A stretch of 64,000 bases of DNA from Alphaproteobacteria bacterium. GTDB taxonomy: Bacteria > Pseudomonadota > Alphaproteobacteria > Caulobacterales > Maricaulaceae. The notes below the pieces were generated by a model. That model was not told the DNA's origin, did not search any database, and was given only the letters and a program-made list of their open reading frames with translations. Shown piece by piece: positions 44,739 through 53,474 of the stretch (position 1 is its first letter; each line of letters begins with the position of its first letter). The stretch is taken from the NCBI GenBank assembly GCA_016124205.1, contig WGOD01000001.1, positions 609,309-673,308 of the forward strand, read 5' to 3'. The position numbers and the translations under genes were made by a program.

Positions 44739-46250
44739 CTAATCGCGACCGTCCTGTTCATCTGCCGTTCGGAATTCGACATCGAGCTCCGCGGCGAGAT
44801 AGGTCGTGGCCGCCCAGACGGCGACGTTCTGAGCCAGGGCATCAGGGTCGACCTTGTCCAGCGTGTCGTCCGGCGTGTGGTGCAGATCGAAATAGTCCGT
44901 GCCGTCCTGCTCGAGGCGGAACGTCGGCACGCCGCCAGCCATCGCCATCGGCGTGATGTCGGGACCACCGCCACCGCCGGCGCGTTCACCACGGATCACG
45001 CCATAAGGCGCGATCAGCCTGCCGATGGCGTCCATCGCTGCGGTGCCTTCTTCACTGACATTTGAGGAGAAACGCCAGACACGGCCCGCGCCGAAGTCGG
45101 ATTCGGAGGCGACGACGTGGTCGCCAAGGCTGTCGGCATAGAGCTGGGCGTAGGCGAAGCCGCCCAGGAGACCGACTTCTTCCGCACCGAACATCACGAC
45201 GCGGATGGTGCGGCGCGGATTTTCCGGCAGGTCGGCTATCAGGCGCGCCGCCGCGACGGTGATCGCGACACCGGCCCCGTCGTCGATGGCGCCCGTGCCT
45301 TCATCCCAGCTGTCGAGGTGGCCGCCGATGACGACGATCTCTTCCGGATTCTCGCGGCCGACAATCTCGCCGATCACGTTTCCGGACATGGTCATTTCCT
45401 GCCAGCCACCGGAGGTCGTGACATGCATCTGCATCGTCTCGCCCATACGGTGGATGCGTTCGATCTGGTCGGCATCGGGGCCGGAGACCGCCACCGCCGG
45501 GATCTGCGCGCGCGCGGCCTGATCATCGATATCGGGATAGTGCGCGAGGAGGTAGTCCGCGGCGACCTGCGACATGCCGCCCTGATCAATCGTGCGCTGG
45601 GTGGGACGGGACATCATGCCGGTGTGCGGGAAGCGGTGACTGTCGGTGCCGACCGAACGGATCACGAGCGCCACCGCACCCCGCGACTGCGCCTCGAGCC
45701 AGCCGAGACCGCGCTTGCGGTTCGCCGGGCCATAGCCCGAGCCGTTCATCGCGCGGACCATCCGGTCGTTGACAAAGGCGATCCGGCCATCGAGCGAATC
45801 CGCCGGTGCGGCCTGCAGATCGTCAAACGAGTCGAAGAAGATGATCTCGGCCGTCACGCCGCCTTCCGGCGAGGCCGCCGACCCGCCAAGCTCCGTCGCA
45901 TAGACGGCCTGAGGGAAGGGCGCGGTCAGCATGGTTTCGATCTCGCCGCGCTCCCAGTACGGCATTTCGAATTCTTCGATGCGGACGTTTTCGAAGCCCA
46001 GCTCCGTCAGGGTGCGCACGCCCCAGTCGCGGGCGCGGGCTTCGGCCTCGCTGCCCCCGAGACGCGGACCGATCTCGGTGGTCAGGCTTTCGAGCACCTG
46101 CCAGGCCAGATCGCTTTCGAGCCCCGCATCGGCGAGGCCGGTTGCCGTTTCGGCAAGATCGGCCGGAATCTCGTATCCGTCCTGGCCAAAGGACGGCGCT
46201 GCCAGCAAGGCGGCCGCCACGATGGCGGTCATCGGCGTGTTGAAACCCAT
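44739..46250 (-). CDS. secreted M28 family zinc metallopeptidase
   Basis: 503 residues from the ATG at 46250 with a signal peptide (cleaved after APSFG). The catalytic domain shows GGHLDSWDEGTGAIDDGAG (two zinc ligands: His and Asp), FGAEEVGLLGG (Glu pair: base and ligand) and ESDFGAG plus DLHHTPDDTLDK (Asp and His ligands). A PA-like insert (about 160-260) precedes it (the AMNGSGYGPANRKRG segment). M28 enzymes are aminopeptidases/carboxypeptidases outside the cytoplasm. The gene is monocistronic and divergent from the pirin gene. Confidence 0.93.
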   Translation of the reverse strand: MGFNTPMTAIVAAALLAAPSFGQDGYEIPADLAETATGLADAGLESDLAWQVLESLTTEIGPRLGGSEAEARARDWGVRTLTELGFENVRIEEFEMPYWERGEIETMLTAPFPQAVYATELGGSAASPEGGVTAEIIFFDSFDDLQAAPADSLDGRIAFVNDRMVRAMNGSGYGPANRKRGLGWLEAQSRGAVALVIRSVGTDSHRFPHTGMMSRPTQRTIDQGGMSQVAADYLLAHYPDIDDQAARAQIPAVAVSGPDADQIERIHRMGETMQMHVTTSGGWQEMTMSGNVIGEIVGRENPEEIVVIGGHLDSWDEGTGAIDDGAGVAITVAAARLIADLPENPRRTIRVVMFGAEEVGLLGGFAYAQLYADSLGDHVVASESDFGAGRVWRFSSNVSEEGTAAMDAIGRLIAPYGVIRGERAGGGGGPDITPMAMAGGVPTFRLEQDGTDYFDLHHTPDDTLDKVDPDALAQNVAVWAATTYLAAELDVEFRTADEQDGRD

Positions 46251-46425
46251 GCTACCCACTCCCCGAATTGAAAAATCGCGGCGACGCTAGCCGAGCCCGC
46301 GCGGCGGCTCAACGCCGGGGCTGCGCGTATCTGTTCCAAACCGGAATGACGTTTTCGCGAGGTGGCGGGTTTCTGTGTCGCCAAGCGGGGCTAGATTGCC
46401 TCCCGACAAGAGAGGGAGATGCAGA

Positions 46426-47316
46426 ATGATCGAGCGCATGATCGAGGGCCGCGAACGCGATATCGGCGGGTTTTCCGTGCGCCGCGTCCTGCCCGCGGGC
46501 GGCCGCCGTACGGTCGGGCCCTTCATCTTCTTCGACCAGATGGGTCCGGCGACCTTTGCGCCGGGCAAGGGGATCGATGTGCGCCCTCACCCGCATATCG
46601 GGCTGGCGACCGTCACCTATCTGATCGAAGGAGAGATGGACCACAATGACAGCCTCGGCTGCTTCCAGACGATCCGACCCGGTGACGTGAACTGGATGAC
46701 GGCCGGACGCGGCATCGTCCATTCCGAGCGGACGGGCGCCGAAGCGCGTGCGCGCGGTTTCACGATGAGCGGTATCCAGACCTGGATCGCCCTGCCCGAA
46801 GACAAGGAAGAGATCGAACCGTCCTTCCACCACCATCCCGGTTCCAGCCTGCCGGAGTGGAGCGAGGGCGGCGCGACGCTGCGGCTCATCCTGGGTACGT
46901 CTCATGGACGCACCTCGCCGGTCGAGGTGTTCTCGCCGACGCTCTATGTCCATGCGCGCATGCCCGAGGGCAGCGCCTTCACCGTGCCCGCGGAACACAA
47001 GGACCGGGCCGTCTATGCCGCGACGGGCGACATCACGATTGATGGCGAAACCTTGCCGGTCGGGTCGATGGCCGTGCTCGATCCCGGCCATGAACCCGAG
47101 ATCCGCGCCCTGACGGAGGGGCATGTTTTCCTGTGCGGCGGCGCGCCGCTGGCCGGAAAGCGCCAGATTTTCTGGAATCTCGTCTCCAGCCGCCCGGAGC
47201 GCATAGAACAAGCCAAACGCGACTGGTCCGCCTCGGCCGAAGCCGGGTTTGTGGATAGCGTCTTCAGCCTGCCCCCCGGAGAATCCGAACATATTCCGTT
47301 ACCGGATGGCAGCTAG
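46426..47316 (+). CDS. pirin family protein
   Basis: 296 residues from the ATG at 46426, with AGAGGGAG as ribosome binding site. It has the pirin double-cupin pattern: FSVRRVLPAGGRRTVGPFIFFDQMGP, RPHPHIGLATVTYLIEGEMDHNDSLG with the metal-binding His residues, and WMTAGRGIVHSER with a further His. The C-terminal cupin is present. Some bacterial pirins bind iron or regulate pyruvate dehydrogenase; others are quercetinases. The exact role here is unknown. It is separated from pckA by about 170 bp. Confidence 0.93.
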   Translation: MIERMIEGRERDIGGFSVRRVLPAGGRRTVGPFIFFDQMGPATFAPGKGIDVRPHPHIGLATVTYLIEGEMDHNDSLGCFQTIRPGDVNWMTAGRGIVHSERTGAEARARGFTMSGIQTWIALPEDKEEIEPSFHHHPGSSLPEWSEGGATLRLILGTSHGRTSPVEVFSPTLYVHARMPEGSAFTVPAEHKDRAVYAATGDITIDGETLPVGSMAVLDPGHEPEIRALTEGHVFLCGGAPLAGKRQIFWNLVSSRPERIEQAKRDWSASAEAGFVDSVFSLPPGESEHIPLPDGS

Positions 47317-47443
47317 CTGAACCGGACAGACTGGCAGGCGGCTTGCTCTTCCTTTATAGCGGCCCGCACGCGGCGTCCCGGAACGACCCAGACGGGGGTG
47401 ATTCCGGCGTTCGCTCGGGGTAAGGTGAAGTGGATCGGGTAAG

Positions 47444-47464
47444 GCGTGCCGGCAACAGGCACGC
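47444..47464 (+). promoter_or_regulatory. hairpin in the pckA leader
   Basis: GCGTGCC and GGCACGC form a 7-bp stem with a 7-base loop, 24 bp before the pckA start codon. It could affect translation or be chance. No riboswitch class is recognised. Confidence 0.25.
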
Positions 47465-47487
47465 GGCCCGCTGAGACGGGGGACAAC

Positions 47488-49119
47488 ATGTCTTCAGTGG
47501 CGACGAACGGCCAAGCGACCGGCCTGGAACATCTGGGCGTCGAAGGCGCTGCAGCGGTTTACCGTAATCTCAACGAGGCCGCGCTCTATCAGGAAGCCGT
47601 TTCGCGCGGCGAAGGCGAGATTGCCGAAGGCGGTCCGCTGGTCGTGAAGACCGGCGCGCACACCGGCCGATCCGCCAACGACAAGTTCACCGTCCGCGAC
47701 GAAACCACCGAAGACACGGTCTGGTGGGAAAAGAACGCCTCCATGACGTCCGACCAGTTCGCGGCGCTGTGGGAAGACTTCAAGGCCCACATGAAGGGCA
47801 AGGAGCTCTTCGTTCAGGACCTGTTCGGCGGCGCGGACCTTGACCACCGCCTGCCGGTGACCATCGTCAACGAGCTGGCCTGGCACAACCTGTTCATCCG
47901 CCACCTGCTGCGCCGTCCGGAAGCGCATGAGCTGAATGATTTCGAAGCCCAGTTCACCATCGTGAACCTGCCGAGCTTCAAGGCCGATCCGGCGCGCCAT
48001 GGCTGCCGCAGCGAAACCATCATCGCGGTCGATTTCAATCGCCGCATGGTTCTGATTGGCGGCACGTCCTACGCCGGTGAGACCAAGAAGTCGGTCTTCA
48101 CCATCCTCAACTACCTCCTGCCCGCGAAGGGCGTCATGCCGATGCATTGCTCGGTCAACACGACCGAAAACGACAATGCCGCGATCTTCTTCGGCCTGTC
48201 AGGCACCGGCAAGACGACGCTGTCGGCCGACGCCAGCCGCACCCTCGTCGGCGATGACGAGCATGGCTGGTCGGAAAACGGCCTCTTCAACTTCGAAGGC
48301 GGCTGCTACGCCAAGATGATCCGCCTGTCGGCCGAGGCCGAGCCGGAAATCTTCGCCACCACGAAACAGTGGGGCACGGTGCTGGAAAACGTCGTGATGG
48401 ATCCGGTCAGCCGGAAGCTCGATCTCGACGATGCGACGCTCGCGGAAAACAGCCGCGGCGCCTATCCGATCCACGCCATTCCGAACGCGAGCGCCACGGG
48501 CCGCTGCGGTCAGCCGAAGAACCTCGTCATGCTGACCTGCGATGCGTACGGCGTGATGCCGCCGATCGCCAAGCTGACGCCGGCGCAGGCCATGTACCAC
48601 TTCCTGTCGGGCTACACCGCCAAGGTGGCCGGCACGGAAAAAGGCGTGAAGGAACCCACGGCGACCTTCTCGGCCTGCTTCGGCGGGCCCTTCATGCCGC
48701 GTCACCCGGCCGAATACGGCGCGCTGCTGCGCGAACTGATCGCCGAACACGGCGTCGATTGCTGGCTCGTCAACACAGGCTGGACCTCGGGCGCCTACGG
48801 CACTGGTCACCGCATGCCGATCAAGGTCACCCGCACGCTTCTGAATGCGGCGCTCGACGGCACGCTGAAGAACGTCACCTATCGCGAAGATCCGAATTTC
48901 GGCTTCATGGTGCCGACCTCGGTTCCGGGCGTGGACGATCAGATCCTGAACCCGCGCGCGACCTGGGCCGATGGCGATGCCTATGACGTTCAGGCCGCCC
49001 GCCTCGCCGCGATGTTCATCGAGAACTTCGCCAAGTACGAGGACCATGTCGCGCCCTACGTCATCGCGGCCGCGCCGCGCGTGAACGAGGCCGCCCTGTC
49101 GCGGGTCGCCGCGGAGTAG
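47488..49119 (+). CDS. pckA: ATP-dependent phosphoenolpyruvate carboxykinase
   Basis: 543 residues from the ATG at 47488. The phosphate-binding motif [13 protein letters not shown] (Lys242) and the metal/PEP-binding blocks ([29 protein letters not shown]-like GGCYAKMI) mark the ATP-utilising PckA family rather than GTP-type. It converts oxaloacetate to PEP in gluconeogenesis. Many alphaproteobacteria keep chvI/chvG beside pckA; they are absent here. A strong terminator follows. Confidence 0.98.
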   Translation: MSSVATNGQATGLEHLGVEGAAAVYRNLNEAALYQEAVSRGEGEIAEGGPLVVKTGAHTGRSANDKFTVRDETTEDTVWWEKNASMTSDQFAALWEDFKAHMKGKELFVQDLFGGADLDHRLPVTIVNELAWHNLFIRHLLRRPEAHELNDFEAQFTIVNLPSFKADPARHGCRSETIIAVDFNRRMVLIGGTSYAGETKKSVFTILNYLLPAKGVMPMHCSVNTTENDNAAIFFGLSGTGKTTLSADASRTLVGDDEHGWSENGLFNFEGGCYAKMIRLSAEAEPEIFATTKQWGTVLENVVMDPVSRKLDLDDATLAENSRGAYPIHAIPNASATGRCGQPKNLVMLTCDAYGVMPPIAKLTPAQAMYHFLSGYTAKVAGTEKGVKEPTATFSACFGGPFMPRHPAEYGALLRELIAEHGVDCWLVNTGWTSGAYGTGHRMPIKVTRTLLNAALDGTLKNVTYREDPNFGFMVPTSVPGVDDQILNPRATWADGDAYDVQAARLAAMFIENFAKYEDHVAPYVIAAAPRVNEAALSRVAAE

Positions 49120-49139
49120 GCCCGGCCCAAATAGACACG

Positions 49140-49167
49140 AAAAAGGCGCCCCAAGGGGCGCCTTTTT
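49140..49167 (+). terminator. intrinsic terminator of pckA
   Basis: AAAAAGGCGCCCC, a two-base AA centre, then GGGGCGCCTTTTT: a 12-13 bp stem followed by a T-run, 20 bp after the pckA stop codon. Confidence 0.92.
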
Positions 49168-49193
49168 CTATTCTGCCGGAAGGGCAATCCGCC

Positions 49194-50114
49194 TCAATCG
49201 AATTGAAGCCCGGACGTCCCGAGGGTGAAGCTGGGCGGCAGCGGTGCTTGCCGCTGTCGACGGGCTGTCACCACTTTGCGCAAGGCCTGCGCCAGCGGCG
49301 CCTTCCAGGCCCATTCCAGCGACGGCTGCCACTCGAGACCGGCCCGCGTGCCGAAACGCTCGCGCAGCCAGCCATTGGCGTAAAGCGCATTGGCGCGCAT
49401 CAGCGCCAGCGGCGTCATGAATTCGACCGAGAGCGAGACGTTCAGATCGTCGCCATTGTCGATCCGGTGCGGCGCGTTCTGCGGCCAGTGCACCATCTCT
49501 CCCGGTTCGAGATCGAAGACCTGCGCACCGGCGTCGAGGCCGGCGACGTAGGGGATTTCCTCCTCAGTCAGACCGCGCGCGACATTTTCCAGATCGGACG
49601 GCTGGATATAGCCCGCCTCCCGCGGATAGACGTAGAAGCGCTTGAGTCCGCGCAGGTGGAACAGCATCACGCGCGGAATGTCGAGATGATAGAAAACCCG
49701 CGCATTCGGCGACGAGATCAGTAGCCCGGCATCGGAACGGAACGGATGGAAGCCGGGGACATTCGCCCGGGTCTCGCCGAAGATGGCGTCGCGGATCGCT
49801 GACATGTCCGCGTCGTGTTCGCTTGCCCCGCGCAGATTGAGCCACAGGCGGCCGTCGCGCACGCGCTCGAGCAGTTCCGCGCCGCCGATCTGGCCCAGTC
49901 GCCCGCGCCGCCACGTGTCGGGCGCATCGCCCATCGTGAAGACGCCGATATGCTCGCGCGGATAGCGATCGAGCAATTCGGTCAGGCCGTCATCGGTGAA
50001 CACCGGGTGTTGGTGCAGACAGTGACGGAAACGCTGAACCTCGCGACCGAACTGAGATGACCGGCCTTCGAACGCGCCGGATTCATAAACCCGGATATCC
50101 TGCCCGTCAGACAT
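49194..50114 (-). CDS. cupin/JmjC-like protein
   Basis: 306 residues from the ATG at 50114 (MSDGQDIRVYESGAF). The middle has a cupin/JmjC-type iron-site layout: FYHLDIPRVMLFHLRG (His, Asp), then GEMVHWPQNAPHRIDN with a second His, and FYVYPREAGYI between. Such proteins are 2-oxoglutarate-dependent hydroxylases in many cases; the H-x-D...H triad reads as His in YHLD and His in APHR. It starts inside the upstream membrane protein gene's last 8 bp. Its substrate is unknown; being in a unit with a GNAT suggests modification of a small molecule or peptide. Confidence 0.7.
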   Translation of the reverse strand: MSDGQDIRVYESGAFEGRSSQFGREVQRFRHCLHQHPVFTDDGLTELLDRYPREHIGVFTMGDAPDTWRRGRLGQIGGAELLERVRDGRLWLNLRGASEHDADMSAIRDAIFGETRANVPGFHPFRSDAGLLISSPNARVFYHLDIPRVMLFHLRGLKRFYVYPREAGYIQPSDLENVARGLTEEEIPYVAGLDAGAQVFDLEPGEMVHWPQNAPHRIDNGDDLNVSLSVEFMTPLALMRANALYANGWLRERFGTRAGLEWQPSLEWAWKAPLAQALRKVVTARRQRQAPLPPSFTLGTSGLQFD

Positions 50115-50889
50115 GGACGGCCTCCAGGCGGGTTGTGCCGCGCTGATCCCTGACGACCGAAAGCAGGAAGAGGACAGCGGCCGCACCCAGCAGGAATTCC
50201 GCATACTCCTCGAACAATTCGTGCTGAAGCAGAACCGCGGCCGACAGGGTCAGGACTGCGCCGGCATGGCTGCGGCGCAGCCAACGGGATGCCGTCGCGA
50301 TCATGCGCGAGAGAAAGCCGTCGCCGGACCACACACGGTCGCCGAAGAAGTAGATCCCCGCCGCGGCGAACAGGATCGCAAACCCGGCAATGCCATAGAC
50401 GACGTCATACAGGCGCGGATCGACGAGATTATGCAGATTGGTTTCCTGCTGCAGATTGACCGCTGCAATCGGCTCCGGCGTCGACCAGTGAAAGATCCAT
50501 TGCCCCCAGCTGAGTTCCTCGCCCGCGATGACAAAGGCGGCAAGACCCGCCAGTGCCAGCAGCCATCGCCCCCAGTTGTCCTCGCGGATCGCGAGCCACC
50601 CCAGCATGGCCGCCGTGGCGCACAGTGTGAACACGACGCCGAACTCGGACACGCCGAAGTCGACGGTTTCGGACCCGAACAGCCAGACAAGCGGTTCGCC
50701 GGACCGGTTGTGCCAGGCGCTGAGCAGAGCGCCCGCGAGCACAACCGCGGCAAGGCCAGCGGGAAGGAGCAGTGATACCCAGCCCGTCTTCAGGCGATCG
50801 CGCGCAAAATCAAAAGCGATCGGGGCGGCGATCAGGCCCGCAGCAAGAAGGGCAATCGCGGGACCGGCATGTTCGACACTCAAATTCAT
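50107..50889 (-). CDS. multi-pass membrane protein of unknown function
   Basis: 260 residues from the ATG at 50889. About seven membrane segments, including LLPAGLAAVVLAGALLSAW, FVIAGEELSWGQWIF and VYGIAGFAILFAAAGIYFF. The acidic GEELSWGQ motif within a membrane segment is a recurrent feature in uncharacterised alphaproteobacterial membrane proteins. It sits between the GNAT and cupin genes (9 bp after the first, 8-bp overlap with the second), so it may move or hold their substrate. Confidence 0.7.
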   Translation of the reverse strand: MNLSVEHAGPAIALLAAGLIAAPIAFDFARDRLKTGWVSLLLPAGLAAVVLAGALLSAWHNRSGEPLVWLFGSETVDFGVSEFGVVFTLCATAAMLGWLAIREDNWGRWLLALAGLAAFVIAGEELSWGQWIFHWSTPEPIAAVNLQQETNLHNLVDPRLYDVVYGIAGFAILFAAAGIYFFGDRVWSGDGFLSRMIATASRWLRRSHAGAVLTLSAAVLLQHELFEEYAEFLLGAAAVLFLLSVVRDQRGTTRLEAVHV

Positions 50890-50898
50890 CACGTCCTC

Positions 50899-51969
50899 CT
50901 ATCGGCGGATCAGAGAGATTGCGGCCGTTGCCGCGCCGGAAATCAGGCCGGCCGCGTCGGTTTCCGCGAGACAGATCTGCTCCCACCGGCGCGAGATCTG
51001 TCCGGCCAGTCCCGGAAGCTTGAAAGTGGCTTCCCGCGCTCCATCGGTCCGCCAGGCGCCAGCCGTCAAAGCGACGGATGCATTGGCGAACATCGCCTTG
51101 TAGGGCGCGTCGTCATGGCCGAGATCGTAGCGGTCGAGGCCGGCGTCGCGCATCCCTTCAAGAAGCCCCGCGACGAGCAGATGGCCGGGTGAATACTCGG
51201 CGAATGCCGGGTCGTAGGCCGCGATCCAGGGATGGAAGGCCCCGCGCCAGCGCGGTCCGAATTCAGCGGCAATCGGCGCGCCATTCACATTGAGGGAGGC
51301 GACAAACCCGCTCACCTCACCGCGACCGCCTTCGTGCAGACGGTTCATCAACTCAACGGCCCAGAGCGGGCGCAGCACGTTGTGACGCCCGGTCTCCTGA
51401 AACTGGCTTTCCTTCCACGCCCACAGCCGGTCGAACGTTTCCGGGCGGGTATCGCCCAGGATGAGTTCGACCGTGCCTTGTTCCCGTTCCAGCTTGCGGC
51501 GCAAGCGGCGAAGCTGTTTCGCCTTCTTCGCGTGTTGCATCTCGAACTGTTCGAATGGCGTAGGCTGGCCCTCGAGGCAGTCGGCACGGAGCCCGCGCCC
51601 CGCCGGCTTCAAACCCGGCCCGATACGCCCGAAATACTTGTATCGACGTATGCCCGCCGCCCGCAGCAGCGCTTCTGGTTCGATGTCGAATCCCGGCTCG
51701 CGAATGGCACCGTGGTAGTCACTGAAGGCGGCGGCGATCGGCCGCGAGAAGCCGAAATGCCGCCGATGCAGCGGCAGGAAGCCCAGCCGCCCCCTGCGGT
51801 CTTCGGCCCGGATGATCTGAACGTCCCGCCGCGTCTGGGAGACCAGTCCAACGAAGTCGGGATGAAAGAGCGGGGAGTATTTGTCGCCATGAGCGATGGC
51901 GCCGGACCACCGGACGTGATCGTCCGCACTCAGTTCAACTGGCCGTATTGTATTGATCTGAAACGGCAT
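50899..51969 (-). CDS. GNAT/BioF2-like acyltransferase
   Basis: 356 residues from the ATG at 51969. The C-terminal half has the acetyltransf_6 (PF13480, BioF2/CelD-like) pattern: AKQLRRLRRKLEREQG, FDRLWAWKESQFQETG, GFVASLNVNGAPIAAEFGPRW and YSPGHLLVAGLLEGMRDAGLDRYDLGHDDAPYK. Such proteins often act with exopolysaccharide systems. It is the first gene of the three-gene unit with the membrane protein and cupin genes. Confidence 0.82.
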   Translation of the reverse strand: MPFQINTIRPVELSADDHVRWSGAIAHGDKYSPLFHPDFVGLVSQTRRDVQIIRAEDRRGRLGFLPLHRRHFGFSRPIAAAFSDYHGAIREPGFDIEPEALLRAAGIRRYKYFGRIGPGLKPAGRGLRADCLEGQPTPFEQFEMQHAKKAKQLRRLRRKLEREQGTVELILGDTRPETFDRLWAWKESQFQETGRHNVLRPLWAVELMNRLHEGGRGEVSGFVASLNVNGAPIAAEFGPRWRGAFHPWIAAYDPAFAEYSPGHLLVAGLLEGMRDAGLDRYDLGHDDAPYKAMFANASVALTAGAWRTDGAREATFKLPGLAGQISRRWEQICLAETDAAGLISGAATAAISLIRR

Positions 51970-52135
51970 GGCCCCACTCCGAGATGACCCGGTCAGGGCG
52001 CGCCGCAAGGACGGGGCCAGTTATGAGCAAGATGTTAACGCCGCGACGCGGTTTCGACGGTTCTTAAGCTCTTTCTTACGAATCGAGTGATTTATTGATC
52101 TCTGAATTAGACGTTTTTCCCAAAGGGAGGACGCT

Positions 52136-53470
52136 ATGCGACATTTCCTTCGTCGCTTTCTGGGGCACACGCATGCCAATGTCGCGGTGGTCGCGACCTT
52201 GGCGATTCCCGTGCTGATCGGGCTGGGCGGAGGCGCTGTGGAATTCGGCGCCCGCCTGAATTCCGAACGCGAGCTTCAGGCCATCATGGACGGCGCGGTT
52301 CTGGCCGGTGTCGCCTTCGATGGTGAAGACGATGAACGTATGGAAGCCGCGCAGGAGTTTTACGAAGCCACGCGCTTCCGGCTGAATTTCGAACCCAGTG
52401 TTGAATGGGCATGGGACTACAGCAGTGATAACGCCGTGCTGACGGCACATGCACAAGCCACCATCCCGACAATGCTGGTCGGTCTTCTGGGCATCGAAGA
52501 CCTGCGTCTGGATGTGCGATCGGCGGGCACCACGGCGCGGACCTGGGGCGATGCGTGCTGGATGTCGATGGATGAGCACGAGAAGCACACGATCGAGCTG
52601 CACGACGAAGTCCGGATCGAGGCTCCGAACTGCCTGTTCTACGGCAACTCCGACGATTTCGACGACGTCGTCGACCTGCACTCCTGCGACAACTATCTCA
52701 ACGCCCGCATGGTCCAGACCGTCGGCGGCGGCCATCATGCCGGCGTTGATCCCGACCACTGCCCGGGGGCTCTGACCGACTACATCCCGTCGGGCACCTT
52801 CCTGAACGCCTATGTCATTCCGGACCCGATCGGGCATTCACGGGTCACGAACGCCCTGCGCGGCGCCGCGGATTGCGGCGATCCCGGTTCCGATGCGGTT
52901 CATGAACGCGTGCGGATCCGGACCGGGACGGGCCGTCTCGAACCCGGCACCTATTGCGAGGACGTCTCGGTCGAACGCACGACGCATCTGGAGCCCGGCA
53001 CCTATTATTTCTTCGGCGATTTCACGATCGATGGCGCACGGGTCACCGGCGAGGACGTGACACTGATCTTCGGCGACGACGTCAATTTCGAATGGGAGGA
53101 CGCCACCGTCATCCTGTCCGCGCCGGACACCGGCACCTATGCCGGCATGGCGATCATGGGCCTCAATGACAGCGACCGGAACGCGTTCGATGGCAGCCTG
53201 ATCGACATCGAGGGCGTCATCTACATGCCGCTTGCGAAGCTGATCTGGGTCAATGACCGGCGCAATTCCTACCAGCACATGCACCAGGTGCAGCATGAAT
53301 GGACGGTCTGGATCGTCGAAGGCGTCAGCTGGGAAGGCGACGGCACGGTGTTCATCAACTTCCCGGAGGGCGATGTGAACACCCGCGATCGCCGCTATGC
53401 CGGATATCCTGACGAGCTGCGCAACATCGTTCCGGAATCCAATTCCCTGTCGGCGCGACTGGTGCGCTAA
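52136..53470 (+). CDS. TadG-like (TadE/G) surface or pilus-assembly protein
   Basis: 444 residues. The N-terminus has the TadE/TadG signal-anchor: FLGHTHANVAVVATLAIPVLIGLGGGAVEFG, followed by RLNSERELQAIMDGAVLAGVAF, the typical 'Q-x-x-x-D-x-A-x-L-A' block after the membrane segment. The rest is an acidic, cysteine-containing extracellular domain with a few beta-solenoid-like repeats (GTYCEDVSVERTTHLEPGTYYFFGDFTIDGARVTGEDVTL). No other tad/flp genes are in the window. AAGGGAGG lies before the ATG. It converges on the 1062-residue gene, 4 bp between stops. Confidence 0.8.
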   Translation: MRHFLRRFLGHTHANVAVVATLAIPVLIGLGGGAVEFGARLNSERELQAIMDGAVLAGVAFDGEDDERMEAAQEFYEATRFRLNFEPSVEWAWDYSSDNAVLTAHAQATIPTMLVGLLGIEDLRLDVRSAGTTARTWGDACWMSMDEHEKHTIELHDEVRIEAPNCLFYGNSDDFDDVVDLHSCDNYLNARMVQTVGGGHHAGVDPDHCPGALTDYIPSGTFLNAYVIPDPIGHSRVTNALRGAADCGDPGSDAVHERVRIRTGTGRLEPGTYCEDVSVERTTHLEPGTYYFFGDFTIDGARVTGEDVTLIFGDDVNFEWEDATVILSAPDTGTYAGMAIMGLNDSDRNAFDGSLIDIEGVIYMPLAKLIWVNDRRNSYQHMHQVQHEWTVWIVEGVSWEGDGTVFINFPEGDVNTRDRRYAGYPDELRNIVPESNSLSARLVR

Positions 53471-53474
53471 CGCC

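Noticed and set aside
47444..47464. pckA leader hairpin as a riboswitch
   Set aside because: Only a 7-bp stem with no conserved aptamer features; recorded as a low-confidence structure.
52136..53470. Complete tad pilus locus
   Set aside because: Only a single TadG-like gene is present; no tadA/B/C, cpaB/C or flp genes nearby.
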